A model generated the notes under the pieces. That model was not told the origin of the DNA and did no database searches. It worked only from the letters and a program-made list of their open reading frames with translations. A DNA stretch of 64,000 bases from Streptomyces endocoffeicus (GTDB taxonomy: Bacteria > Actinomycetota > Actinomycetes > Streptomycetales > Streptomycetaceae). The position numbers and the translations under genes are program-made. Where the stretch lies: positions 310,001 through 374,000 of the forward strand of contig NZ_JAERRG010000008.1 of NCBI RefSeq assembly GCF_016741935.1. Reading direction: 5' to 3'. The first letter of the stretch is position 1, and each line of letters opens with the position of its first letter. This document shows, piece after piece, positions 37,461 to 46,023 of the stretch.

Positions 37461-37514
37461 CGCCCTTACGGCGCCTTCGGCGGGCCGCGCGGCGGAGCCG
37501 CATCTCGATGTTTT

Positions 37515-37675
37515 CCCCTCCCCGCCCCTTCCCACAACTGGGGCGCTGCCCCAGACCCCGGTGGTGGACGAGTCGGCTGTCGTCGCGGTCAGTTCAGCGG
37601 GTGCCCGCACATATCCGGGCCGTCCGGCTCGGGGTCTGGGGCAGCGCCCCAGTTGTGGGAAGGGGCGGGGAGGGG
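37515..37675. repeat. Perfect 46-bp inverted repeat, dispersed intergenic element
   Basis: Arms 37515-37560 and 37630-37675 are exact reverse complements, separated by 69 bases, in the gap between convergent hemQ and the peptidase gene. Sequence is that of the element seen at 27982-28167. Bases 37676-37710 extend the shared sequence (GCGGCCCGCCGCAGGCGT). Confidence 0.95.
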
Positions 37676-37755
37676 AGCGGCCCGCCGCAGGCGTCCAGGT
37701 CCGGCGGACACCTCCTACGGCCTTACGGTCGTCCCGTACCGGCCCTGGCGCCCTC

Positions 37756-39633
37756 TTACGGCGTGCCCGGGATCGCGGCCGGTTGCTTGCCCGACTCGGG
37801 CAGCGGGGCCGGTTCCGGCAGCGGTGCGGGCTCCGGGCGCGGGGCGCAGAAGGCGGACCGGCCCGGGGTCTTCCCGGTCAGCAGATAGGTGTCCACATGG
37901 CGGTTGACGCAGTCGTTCGGGCCGCCCCACAGCCCGTGGGTGCCCGCCTTCCGCTCGGTCACCAGCGAGGAGCCGGGCAGCCGGTGCCACAGCTCCTTCG
38001 CCCCCGCGTACGGGGTGGCCGCGTCCCGCTCCGCTGACAGCAGCAGCACCGGCGGCAGCGCGACCCGCCCGGTCCGGGGGCCCACGGCCTCCAGGTTCCC
38101 CACGTCGAGGGGGCGGCCGGGCTTCAGCGGCCAGAAGGCGCACGGCAGGTTCATCGCCACGTTGTCCCAGGTCTCGAAGGGCGCGCGGCGGGCGAGGGCG
38201 GTGTTGTCGCGGTTCCAGGTGGCCCAGGCGCGCGGCCAGGGCGCGTCGTTGCACTCCACGGCGGTGTAGACGGCGTTGCCGTTCTCGTCGTCGGCCGCCT
38301 CCGCCGGATCGGGCGCGGCGAGTTCGATCAGCGGCTCGGGGTCACCGTGCAGATACGCGGCGAGCGCGCGGGCGGCCGGGTCCCAGTAGGCGTCGTTGTA
38401 GCCGGTCCTCAGGAACGCGCTCTGGAGCTGGGCGGTGCCGATGACCCCGCCCGCCGGTTTCCGCGCCAGCCGCCGCCGCGCCGTGTCGTACGCGGCGAGC
38501 ACCCGGTCCGCGGTGGCGCCCAGGTGGTAGACGGCGTGGTGCCGGGCGACCCAGCGGCGCCAGTCCCGCCAGCGCCGCTCGAAGGCCAGCGACTGGTCGA
38601 GGTTGTCGCGGTACCAGATCCGGCCGGGGGCGGGGTTGACCACGCTGTCGAAGACCATCCGGCGCACCCGCCCCGGGAAGAGCGTGGCGTACACGGCCCC
38701 GTAGTACGTGCCGTACGAGGCGCCCACGAAGGTGAGCCGCCGCTGGCCCAGCGCGGCGCGCAGCACCTCCAGGTCGCGGGCGTTGTTCAGCGTCGTGTAG
38801 TGCGCGAGCGCGCGGCCCGAGCGGCGGACACAGCCCCGCACGTAGGCGCGCGCCCGCGCCACCAGCCGCCGTTTGAAGGCGGCGGTGGGGTGCGGCGGGG
38901 AGCTGGCCGGGGCCTTGGCGTAGGCCGACGGCCGCTGGCAGGACAGCGGGGCGGAGCGGCCCACACCCCGTGGGGCGTAGCCGACGAAGTCGTAGGCGGC
39001 GGCCACCCGGCGGAAGGCGTCCTCGGCCGCGTACTCGGGGAACGCCATGCCGGAGGCGCCCGGTCCGCCGGGGTTGTAGATCAGCGCGCCCTGACGCCGC
39101 GCCTTCGGGCCGGTGGCCCGGATCCGGCTGACGGTGAGGGAGACGTGCTTGCCGCGGGGGCGGGCGTAGTCGAGCGGTACGGAGACCTTTCCGCAGGTGA
39201 TGGGGGCGGCCAGCGCCTCGGCGTGGGGGCAGCGGCGGAAGGTGATACCGCGCCGCGCCGCGCGCCGGGCGGCGAACGCCACGCCACGGGCCGCGGCGGC
39301 GTCGCCGGGCGGGGCGGCGGCCGGGGCGGCCGAGGCGGGCGGGGCGGACCAGGTCGCCCAGGTGGGCGTGGCGGTGGCGACGGGCACGCCGGGGGCGGCG
39401 GGGGCGGCGGGGGCCGAACGGGTCGCGGAGGGCGTGCCCGCCGCACCGGCCGGGGGCGTGGCGGACCTGGTGGACGCGGTGGGCGTCGCGGGATTCGTGG
39501 CGGGGGCGGTGGCGATGGCGGGTGCGGTGGGTGCGGCGAGCGGGCGGCCGGTGGCGGGCGTCGCGAGCAGCGCGCTCATGGCCAGCGACAGGGACAGCGG
39601 CCCGAGGATGCCGTACAGCGCTGCTGCTCTCAC
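37756..39633 (-). CDS. Secreted alpha/beta-hydrolase, tripeptidyl aminopeptidase (Tap/Slp)-like
   Basis: 625 residues from the GTG at 39633. A signal peptide (GPLSLSLAMSALLATPATG) is followed by an unusual Ala/Pro/Thr-rich stretch of about 85 residues, probably a wall-spanning linker. The hydrolase core starts ITCGKVSVPLDYARPRGK near residue 148. It shows the oxyanion motif YNPGGPGASGM, nucleophile Ser in VGASYGTYYGAVY near 305, acid Asp in SAERDAATPY, and His in KAGTHGLWG with a TAP-like C-terminal domain. It probably removes N-terminal tripeptides from secreted proteins. A Pro/Glu repeat ends the chain. Confidence 0.87.
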   Translation of the reverse strand: MRAAALYGILGPLSLSLAMSALLATPATGRPLAAPTAPAIATAPATNPATPTASTRSATPPAGAAGTPSATRSAPAAPAAPGVPVATATPTWATWSAPPASAAPAAAPPGDAAAARGVAFAARRAARRGITFRRCPHAEALAAPITCGKVSVPLDYARPRGKHVSLTVSRIRATGPKARRQGALIYNPGGPGASGMAFPEYAAEDAFRRVAAAYDFVGYAPRGVGRSAPLSCQRPSAYAKAPASSPPHPTAAFKRRLVARARAYVRGCVRRSGRALAHYTTLNNARDLEVLRAALGQRRLTFVGASYGTYYGAVYATLFPGRVRRMVFDSVVNPAPGRIWYRDNLDQSLAFERRWRDWRRWVARHHAVYHLGATADRVLAAYDTARRRLARKPAGGVIGTAQLQSAFLRTGYNDAYWDPAARALAAYLHGDPEPLIELAAPDPAEAADDENGNAVYTAVECNDAPWPRAWATWNRDNTALARRAPFETWDNVAMNLPCAFWPLKPGRPLDVGNLEAVGPRTGRVALPPVLLLSAERDAATPYAGAKELWHRLPGSSLVTERKAGTHGLWGGPNDCVNRHVDTYLLTGKTPGRSAFCAPRPEPAPLPEPAPLPESGKQPAAIPGTP

Positions 39634-39718
39634 TGGCCATCCCTTCGTGCGTCGCGCGATGAAAGGGATATTTGGCGCGCCGGATGACCATGTAAAGCAC
39701 CGGGCCGCGGTGTCGGGG

Positions 39719-40525
39719 TCAATGACCCCAATGCGTCTTCAGGGCCGCCCGCAGCGCCGGGTCGGGGAGGGCGGCGGTGCCGTGCACGGCGAGCGCGGTG
39801 AGCAGGTCGCCGTCGTCGTCGCCGCCGTCCGCGTCACCGCCGGAGCGCTGGGCGAGGGTCCGCCGCGGGGGCACGTCGATCCGGCCCAGCAGCCGCTGAC
39901 CGGCGGGGGAGGCCCACCGCGAGTACGGATGCGCCTCGACCCGGGCGATCAGCAGACAGCTCGCCGTCAGCAGCAGCGGCAGCACGAACCACGCGGCCAC
40001 CGGACCGCGCCCCGCCGCGGGCGGCACCAGCAGCAGTGCGGCGGCCGCCGTCACCAGCACCAGCGCGCAGGCCGCCCGCACATGCCGCACCGCGACCGCC
40101 ACATTCGTACGGGCCGAGGCGGGCACCGCGAGCCCCGCCGCCACCAGCCGGTCGCCCAGCGCCCGCACCGGGGCGGCCGTGGCGAGCGCGGCCCGCACCG
40201 GCCGCACCGGGGCCTGCCCCTCCGGCCCTATCGTGCCGATCACGGCCCGCTCCAGCTCGTCCCGCCCGTCCGGGTCCACCACGGTGACCCAGCCGGTGTG
40301 CGCGAGCAGCAGCCGCCGCTCGCGGTACATCAAGACGAGCGCCAGATCTCCCACCCGCCGTGGCCCGCCGGACAGGAACGCCGCCTCGTACAGGCCCAGC
40401 CCTTTCCCGTCGGCCCCCGGATCGGGCTCCATCGGCTGAGCGGCGGCCACCGCCGCCAGGCACAGCCGCGTGCAACTGACGACCGCCGCGCCCCACGCGA
40501 CGAGCAGGAAGAGGACCCACAACAT
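39719..40525 (-). CDS. TIGR04222-type membrane protein without Cys-rich tail
   Basis: 268 residues from the ATG at 40525. One N-terminal membrane span (residues 2-25) precedes a cytoplasmic-type domain with LYEAAFLSGGPRRVGDLALVLMY. That segment aligns with AHDLLEAAFLAGGPGRVADTVISAMY of the neighbouring 41017-42042 protein, and VRALGDRLVAAGLAV aligns with VQAIGDQLAGRGLMV. Two further spans follow (ACALVLVTAAAALLLVPP and AAWFVLPLLLTASCLLIA). It stops with KTHWGH and has no Gly/Cys tail, so it is a tail-less paralogue. Function is unknown. The dispersed element lies upstream. Confidence 0.75.
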   Translation of the reverse strand: MLWVLFLLVAWGAAVVSCTRLCLAAVAAAQPMEPDPGADGKGLGLYEAAFLSGGPRRVGDLALVLMYRERRLLLAHTGWVTVVDPDGRDELERAVIGTIGPEGQAPVRPVRAALATAAPVRALGDRLVAAGLAVPASARTNVAVAVRHVRAACALVLVTAAAALLLVPPAAGRGPVAAWFVLPLLLTASCLLIARVEAHPYSRWASPAGQRLLGRIDVPPRRTLAQRSGGDADGGDDDGDLLTALAVHGTAALPDPALRAALKTHWGH

Positions 40526-41016
40526 GGCCGAGTTCTACTCGACCCGGCCTCTACCGCGCCACAGTTTTCACGATATGAACGACTCGCACGCATGCGGATC
40601 GCTCCGCGCAGGCGTGTGACGGGGTGCCCGACGGATCGTGACGCCTGCGGCGGGCTGCTCCCCTCCCCGCCCCTCCCCAAAACCGGGGCTCCGCCCCAGA
40701 CCCCGGACCGGGACTCCGCCCCAGACTCCGGTCCGAGGCTCCGTTCCTCCCGCGGCATCGGTATGCGGCTCCGCCGAGTGGCGGGGCTCCGCCCCTGACC
40801 CTGGGGTCCAGGGGCGGAGCCCCTGGTATCGGGAAGGGGCGGGGGAGGGGAAGGACCCACCTGGCACCCGGGGGCCCGGGCGGCTTGACCCGCCGCTGCT
40901 CGGCTCGGTCGGGCCGCGGTCGGCCGCCCGCACCCGGCGGGCTCACCGGTGCCCACCGGTGCTTGGCGGGCCCCGCCGGGCCTCCTGGCCGCGGCGCGGC
41001 CCTTCGTCGTGGCGGC
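40526..41016. repeat. Intergenic region with a degenerate copy of the dispersed element
   Basis: 491 bp between two same-strand genes, without a gene. About 40640-40855 holds a copy of the element: left side GCCTGCGGCGGGCTGCTCCC and CGGGGCTCCGCCCCAGACCC, right side from about 40803 with GTCCAGGGGCGGAGCCCCTG and CGGGAAGGGGCGGG. A 40-bp GC-rich partial duplication lies between. The remainder (40860-41016) shows nothing recognisable. Confidence 0.75.
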
Positions 41017-42042
41017 TCAGCCGCCGCCTCCGCAGCCGCCGCCCCCGCCCCCACCGCAGCCGCCGCCCCCACCGCAGCCCGAACCGCCGCCGCCTCCGCC
41101 GCAGGATGAGCCGCCGCATGAGGAGCCTCCGCAGCCGGAACCACCGCCGCCCCCGCCACCGCCTCCACCTCCTCCGCACCACGATCCACCACCGGAGTCC
41201 GACGGTCCCGTCGGTCCCGACGAACCCGAGTCGGTCGACGAACTCGAAGTGGCGGGCACCTTTTGCGCATCCAGCAGCTGGGCCCGCAGCAGCGGATCGT
41301 CCGTCAGGGCGGCCGCACCGGTCAGCGCGACGACGACCGTCAGGGGGACCGTCGCCGGGTGGCCGACGGACCGGGCGCGCCGTATGCCGACCCCCGAGTC
41401 CCTCCGGTACGTCGCCAGCGCCCGCTGCCCGGCGGCGGTCAGCCGGCGCTTGCCCGCACCGGCACAGATTCCGCCGACGACGAGGCCGGTGAACAGCGCG
41501 GGGGCGATCTTGAGGATCAGCGGAAGTTCGTCGCTGTCCGTGATGTTGATGGCCATCGCGATGCCCAGGAACGTGCCCGCGAAGCAGAGCCCGACCTGGA
41601 GCCGTGCCAGCCCGTGCCAGAACCGGAGGGCGTCCGGCCGCACCATCAGCCCGCGCCCCGCCAGCTGGTCGCCGATCGCCTGCACCACCGGACCGCGCAT
41701 CAGCTCCCGGCGCAGCCACTTCAGGCCGCCGTGCGGGGAGATGGCGCACAGCCGCAGCAACTCCTCCTCGACCGGGCCGCGCGCGACCGGCTGCCGTACC
41801 GAGACCACGCCGGGGTCGCCGATCGCCAGTCGCCCGTCCGCGTACATCGCGCTGATCACGGTGTCCGCCACCCGGCCCGGCCCGCCCGCCAGGAACGCGG
41901 CCTCCAGCAGGTCGTGCGCCCGGGCGTACACCGGCCCCGAGACCTCCCTGCGCCGGGACCGGACCGTACCCGTGATGAGCACCACCGACGACACGGCGAC
42001 CGCCAGGTAGATCAGGCTCACGATCGCGCCCATGCCGCTCAC
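41017..42042 (-). CDS. TIGR04222-type membrane protein with C-terminal Gly/Cys-rich tail, putative substrate of the adjacent DUF692 enzyme
   Basis: 341 residues from the GTG at 42042, which overlaps the DUF692 stop by four bases; an ATG at 42033 is an alternative. Membrane spans are likely at about 7-26, 146-167 and 173-197, with a fourth possible near 231-246. The domain AHDLLEAAFLAGGPGRVAD marks the TIGR04222 family. A Ser/Pro-rich segment (264-287) leads into a tail (288-341) with seven Cys at 289, 304, 309, 314, 323, 329 and 337 in otherwise Gly and Ser. All four Gly codons are used, so the tail is not simply a DNA slippage product. Role unknown; Cys modification by the coupled enzyme is inferred. 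Confidence 0.82.
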   Translation of the reverse strand: MSGMGAIVSLIYLAVAVSSVVLITGTVRSRRREVSGPVYARAHDLLEAAFLAGGPGRVADTVISAMYADGRLAIGDPGVVSVRQPVARGPVEEELLRLCAISPHGGLKWLRRELMRGPVVQAIGDQLAGRGLMVRPDALRFWHGLARLQVGLCFAGTFLGIAMAINITDSDELPLILKIAPALFTGLVVGGICAGAGKRRLTAAGQRALATYRRDSGVGIRRARSVGHPATVPLTVVVALTGAAALTDDPLLRAQLLDAQKVPATSSSSTDSGSSGPTGPSDSGGGSWCGGGGGGGGGGGGSGCGGSSCGGSSCGGGGGGSGCGGGGGCGGGGGGGCGGGG

Positions 42043-43460
42043 CGCCCCCCGCTCAGCGCGAGCCGGACCCGGCGGGCCAGCCGCGCCGCCGGATGGGACG
42101 CCAGGGGCGCGGGCCCGGACCGCTCCTGCCACCACAGCGTCAGCCGGCGCCGGGCGGCCGCGTCGTCGGGCCGGCCGTCCGCCAGCAGATGCTCGGCGAA
42201 CGACATCGCGTCGCGGCGGTAGCCGCCGGTCATCGGGCGGCCGTCGGCGTACCGCGCGAACGCCGGGCGGTAGCCGGTACCCAGGATCTCGGGCAGTTCC
42301 GGGGCCACCTTGGCGATCACGGACGCCCGCTTGGCGGTCAGCGCCGTGCTCTGCACCCGCAGCCGCCGCCGGTCGAAGCCCTCGGGCGGCGGGGTGCCCC
42401 CGACCAGCGCGGACAGCAGCGCGGTCTGGGCGAGCGCCAGCCGCTCCCGGACGGCGTCCGGTACGGGCGCGTCGGGCACGGCGGACGTCCTCACCGAAGC
42501 CTCGGGCACGGCGGATTCCCTCATCGGAGCCTCGGGCGCGGCGGACGTCCTCACCGAAGTCTCGGCGGCCCCGCCCCCGGCCCTCACCGGAGCCCCGGCC
42601 CTCACCGAAGCCTCGGCGGCCCAGCCCTCGCCCCCGGCCCCCGCCGCCGTCACCGCGCGGATCGCGTCCAGTTCGCCCGCGAGCTCCCCGGCCGCCGGGA
42701 AGTCCTCGTCGCGCTCCAGCAGCACCCCGGGCGGTGCCGTACGGGCGCACAGCTCGGCGAGCACGTCCAGCACCGGCTGGGTCACCGGGTGGGCGTGGCT
42801 GTCGTGCCACACCCCGTCCCGCTCCACCCCGCCCGCCACATGGACGTAGGCGATCGCCGACGTGGGCAGCTCGTCCAGCGCCTTGGCCGGGTCCTCGCCC
42901 CGGTTGACGTGGTTGGTGTGCAGATTGGCCACGTCGATGAGCAGCCGCACCCCCGTGCGCTCGACGAGCTCGGCCAGGAACTGGCCCTCCGTCATCTCCT
43001 CGCCGGGCCAGGAGATCAGCGCCGCGATGTTCTCCACCGCGAGCGGCACCGGCAGCGCGTCCTGCGCGATGCGCACGTTCTCGCACAGCACGTCCAGCGC
43101 GTCACGGGTCCGGGGCACGGGCAGCAGATGCCCGGCCTCCATGGCCGGTGACGCGGTCAGCGGCCCCCCGGCCCTGACGAACGCGATGTGCTCGGTGATC
43201 AGCGGCGAGCCCAGCGCCTCGGCCCGCTCGGCCAGCGCCCGCAGGCGGCCGGGGTCGGGCCGCTCGGCTCCCCCGAGGCCGAGCGACACCCCGTGCGGGA
43301 CCACCGCGGTCCCGCGCTCGCGCAGCCGCCGGAGCGCGTCCGGCACATGGTCGGGGCAGATGTTCTCCGCCACCACCTCCACCCAGTCGATGCCGGGCAG
43401 CCGCGCGATGTCATCGGCGATCTCCGGTCGCCAGCCGATTCCGGTACCGAGGCGCACCAT
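42039..43460 (-). CDS. DUF692 family (MNIO-type multinuclear iron oxidase) protein fused to SCO6045-like C-terminal domain
   Basis: 473 residues from the ATG at 43460, with a GGAGGGGGAG ribosome site. Residues 1-265 form the DUF692 TIM-barrel with candidate metal ligands H56, H91, E143, D176, N179, H181, H207, H219/H222/H224, E249 and D251. Motifs seen are LIDVANLHTNH and HDSHAHPV. The family includes MbnB and TglH, which bind two or three irons and oxidise Cys of ribosomal peptides. A repeat-rich linker (268-335) leads to a C-terminal domain (336-473; LLSALVGGTPPPEGFDRRRL). That domain resembles the separate partner proteins of other MNIOs and the domain I recall as SCO6045-like. It is coupled to the Gly/Cys-tail gene. 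Confidence 0.85.
   Translation of the reverse strand: MVRLGTGIGWRPEIADDIARLPGIDWVEVVAENICPDHVPDALRRLRERGTAVVPHGVSLGLGGAERPDPGRLRALAERAEALGSPLITEHIAFVRAGGPLTASPAMEAGHLLPVPRTRDALDVLCENVRIAQDALPVPLAVENIAALISWPGEEMTEGQFLAELVERTGVRLLIDVANLHTNHVNRGEDPAKALDELPTSAIAYVHVAGGVERDGVWHDSHAHPVTQPVLDVLAELCARTAPPGVLLERDEDFPAAGELAGELDAIRAVTAAGAGGEGWAAEASVRAGAPVRAGGGAAETSVRTSAAPEAPMRESAVPEASVRTSAVPDAPVPDAVRERLALAQTALLSALVGGTPPPEGFDRRRLRVQSTALTAKRASVIAKVAPELPEILGTGYRPAFARYADGRPMTGGYRRDAMSFAEHLLADGRPDDAAARRRLTLWWQERSGPAPLASHPAARLARRVRLALSGGR
42472..42561 (-). repeat. Three 30-bp in-frame tandem units inside the DUF692 gene linker
   Basis: Units at 42472-42501, 42502-42531 and 42532-42561 differ by a few bases and encode about 10-residue repeats such as ASVRTSAVPD. 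They lengthen the link between enzyme and C-terminal domain. Confidence 0.9.
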
Positions 43461-43887
43461 GGCTCCCCCTCCTCGTTCCGTACCGCGTCCCCCGCGGTGT
43501 TTCTCGCGTGCCGGGGTCATGACCCCATACAGGGAGGACGAATCCCCCGGCCGCATGGTTCAGAGGTTCATTTGAGCTTCGGGGTGTCACGGCGGGGACG
43601 CCCTCGGGGTCACGCGCCGGACCGTCACGCGCCGGACCGTCGGGCGGTGGCGGTCCGGGCCGTGGCGGTCCGGGCCGTGGCGGTCCGGGCCGTGGTCAGG
43701 GGCGGCCCCGGGCGGTGCGAAAGGTCACCGGGTGGGTGGAGTCCCTGAATATGGTCACTGTTACAAAAATTTAGGGCCCTGTGGCGACAGACGTTCGGAA
43801 GGGAAAATAGGATCGGTCTGGTCTGGGGGGATGGAAGATCACACCTTTGTGCCGCGCCCGCGCGCGGAGCGAGCGTGGGGGAAACAC
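43461..43887. promoter_or_regulatory. Divergent intergenic region with 15-bp tandem repeat and AT-rich promoter-like patch
   Basis: 427 bp between the DUF692 and PBP genes, no gene seen apart from an optional longer PBP start at 43831. Three perfect copies of GTGGCGGTCCGGGCC lie at 43647-43691, preceded by two copies of CACGCGCCGGACCGT-like sequence. An AT-rich stretch at about 43753-43775 (CTGTTACAAAAATTTAGG) is the likeliest promoter region for the PBP gene. Confidence 0.5.
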
Positions 43888-45942
43888 GTGCTGGGCAGCA
43901 GCGACAACGCCATGGGGAAGCACCGCAAGCACCGCCGTAAGCCGCCCTCGAGGACCCGGGGGATGCGGCTGCGCCGCTGGGCGGCCGCGCGGATCCGGCT
44001 GGACTACCCCCGGGCCGGGCGGCGCGGTGCGACGCGATGGCTGCCGTCGTGGCGTCAGATCGCCCTGTTCTTCCTGTTCTGCCTCGGCAGTCTGACCGGT
44101 CTGCTGAGCCTTCTGTATCTGCAGACCGACATCCCGAAGAACCTCAACGACTTCGCCACCCAGCAGGACAACGTCTACTACTGGGCCGACGGCACCGAGA
44201 TGGCCCGCACCGGCCCGGTCAACCGGCAGGAAGTGCCGCTGGGCAAGGTGCCGGAAGAGGTCCAGTGGGCGGTGCTCGCCGCCGAGAACGCCAGTTTCTA
44301 CACCGACAGCGGGGTGTCCCCGAGCGGGCTGATGCGCGCCGTGACGCGGATGGTGACGGGTGGTGAGACGCAGGGCGGCTCGACCATCACCCAGCAGTAT
44401 GTGAAGAACGCCTATCTGAATCAGCGCCAGACCTTCTCCCGCAAGCTCACCGAGATGTTCATGGCCATCAAGCTGGACGACCGGATGAGCAAGCGGGAGA
44501 TCCTCCAGCGCTATCTGAACACCAGCTGGTTCGGACGCGGCAGTTACGGCATTCAGCGGGCGGCGTACGCGTACTACGGCAAGGACGTCTCGGAACTCAA
44601 CGCGAGCGAGGGCGCGTTGCTCGCCTCGCTGCTCAAGGGCGCCGGGACCTTCGATCCGACGGTCAGTGCCAAGAACCACAAGCGGGCCGTCGACCGCTGG
44701 AAGTGGGTGCTGGACCGGATGGTGGACATCGGAAAGCTGTCCAAGTCCGAGCGGGCGCGCTATACGAAGTTCCCCGAGCCCAAGGCGCAGCCCAGGCCGG
44801 TGGGGCTCACCGGTCAGGTCGGCTATCTGGTGGAGACGGCCAAGGCGTATGTCAGCTCCCACACCGACATATCCGACGCCGATTTCGACCTGGGCGGCTA
44901 TCAGATCCACACCACCTTCGAGAAGCCGAAGGTCCAGGCGCTCGCCAAGGCGGTGAAGGAGACCCGGGACAACCTCGACCCCGAGGAGCGCCCCGAGGAC
45001 CGCCATGTGCGCATAGGCGCCGCGTCCGTGGCCCCGGGAGGCGCCATACGCGCGCTGTACGGCGGCCCCGGTTATCTGGAGCAGGGATTCAACGACGCGA
45101 ACGCCTCCACCGTCCCGGCCGGCACCTCCTTCACGCCCTTCGTCTACGCCGCGGCGCTGCGCGACGGCGTCCTGCTGGAGCGCAACGGGGCGCGGACGCC
45201 CGTGACGCCCTCGACGCTCTACGACGGTGACAACAAGATCGCGGTGCATACGCCCGAGGGCCCGTACTGGGACCGCGGCGGCAAGATCGTGCGGGCCACC
45301 AATGACGGTGACGCCTCCTATGGGCAGGTCCCGCTGCGCCAGGCGATCGTGCGGTCCATCAACACCCCGATGATCCAGCTGGGCATGGACGTCGGCCTGG
45401 ACCGGGTCCGTCGGGCGTCCATCGACGCGGGGCTGCTGCCCAGCAGCTTCGGCGCGCGGGTGCCCGCGTTCTCGCTCGGCACCGCGACGCCCAGTTCGAT
45501 CCGTATGGCCAGCGCCTACGGGACGTTCGCGGCCGACGGCACGCACTACGCGCCGTACTCGGTGGGCGGGCTCACCCACGGCGGGCAGAAGGTCGAGCTG
45601 CGCAAGGACCGCGCCAAGCGGGCCTTCAGCGCGGCGGTCGCGGCGCAGGTGGACGACGCGCTGCGCGGCGCGGTCCAGAGCCCGGACGGCTCGGCGCGCG
45701 GGGCCGCCGTGGGCGGTGGCGAGGTGGCCGGTAAGGGCGGCACGGCGCAGGACGGCACCTCCGCCTGGTTCGTCGGGTACACCAAGAAGCTCTCGACGGC
45801 GGTCTCGCTGTCCCGGGTGGATCCGAAGTCGCAGGAGCTGATGCCGCTCAAGGGAATGGGCGGGGGAGGGGCCGATACGTCGGGCGACACCTACCCCATG
45901 GACATCTGGAAGAGCTATATGACGGACGGCGCGGCGGAATGA
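43888..45942 (+). CDS. Class A penicillin-binding protein with GT51 domain and degenerate transpeptidase active site
   Basis: 684 residues from the GTG at 43888 (GGGGG six bases upstream); the ATG at 43831 is an alternative. A basic N-terminus precedes one membrane anchor (about 52-74). The glycosyltransferase GT51 domain keeps its motifs: catalytic Glu in AAENASFY near 133, QGGSTITQQYVKNAYL, and EILQRYLNTSWFGRG. The transpeptidase domain is degenerate: at 413-416 the canonical STFK is TSFT, so both catalytic Ser and Lys are replaced. SIN at 490-492 is intact, and KTG is KGG at 616-618. It can probably polymerise glycan strands but not cross-link by the usual chemistry. Confidence 0.87.
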   Translation: MLGSSDNAMGKHRKHRRKPPSRTRGMRLRRWAAARIRLDYPRAGRRGATRWLPSWRQIALFFLFCLGSLTGLLSLLYLQTDIPKNLNDFATQQDNVYYWADGTEMARTGPVNRQEVPLGKVPEEVQWAVLAAENASFYTDSGVSPSGLMRAVTRMVTGGETQGGSTITQQYVKNAYLNQRQTFSRKLTEMFMAIKLDDRMSKREILQRYLNTSWFGRGSYGIQRAAYAYYGKDVSELNASEGALLASLLKGAGTFDPTVSAKNHKRAVDRWKWVLDRMVDIGKLSKSERARYTKFPEPKAQPRPVGLTGQVGYLVETAKAYVSSHTDISDADFDLGGYQIHTTFEKPKVQALAKAVKETRDNLDPEERPEDRHVRIGAASVAPGGAIRALYGGPGYLEQGFNDANASTVPAGTSFTPFVYAAALRDGVLLERNGARTPVTPSTLYDGDNKIAVHTPEGPYWDRGGKIVRATNDGDASYGQVPLRQAIVRSINTPMIQLGMDVGLDRVRRASIDAGLLPSSFGARVPAFSLGTATPSSIRMASAYGTFAADGTHYAPYSVGGLTHGGQKVELRKDRAKRAFSAAVAAQVDDALRGAVQSPDGSARGAAVGGGEVAGKGGTAQDGTSAWFVGYTKKLSTAVSLSRVDPKSQELMPLKGMGGGGADTSGDTYPMDIWKSYMTDGAAE

Positions 45943-46001
45943 GCCGCCCCGGCGCGAGTCGCCTCGGCATAAGCCGCATCGGCATGTGCCGCATTGGCGG
46001 A
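45942..46001 (+). repeat. Four degenerate 15-bp tandem units directly at the PBP stop codon
   Basis: Units AGCCGCCCCGGCGCG, AGTCGCCTCGGCATA, AGCCGCATCGGCATG and TGCCGCATTGGCGGA follow one another from the last base of the TGA, filling most of the gap to the convergent gene. Confidence 0.85.
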
Positions 46002-46023
46002 ATGGGCCCCGCAACGGGACCGC

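Noticed and set aside
43771..46014. Minus-strand open frame of 747 codons
   Set aside because: Antisense to the penicillin-binding protein gene and lacks motifs.
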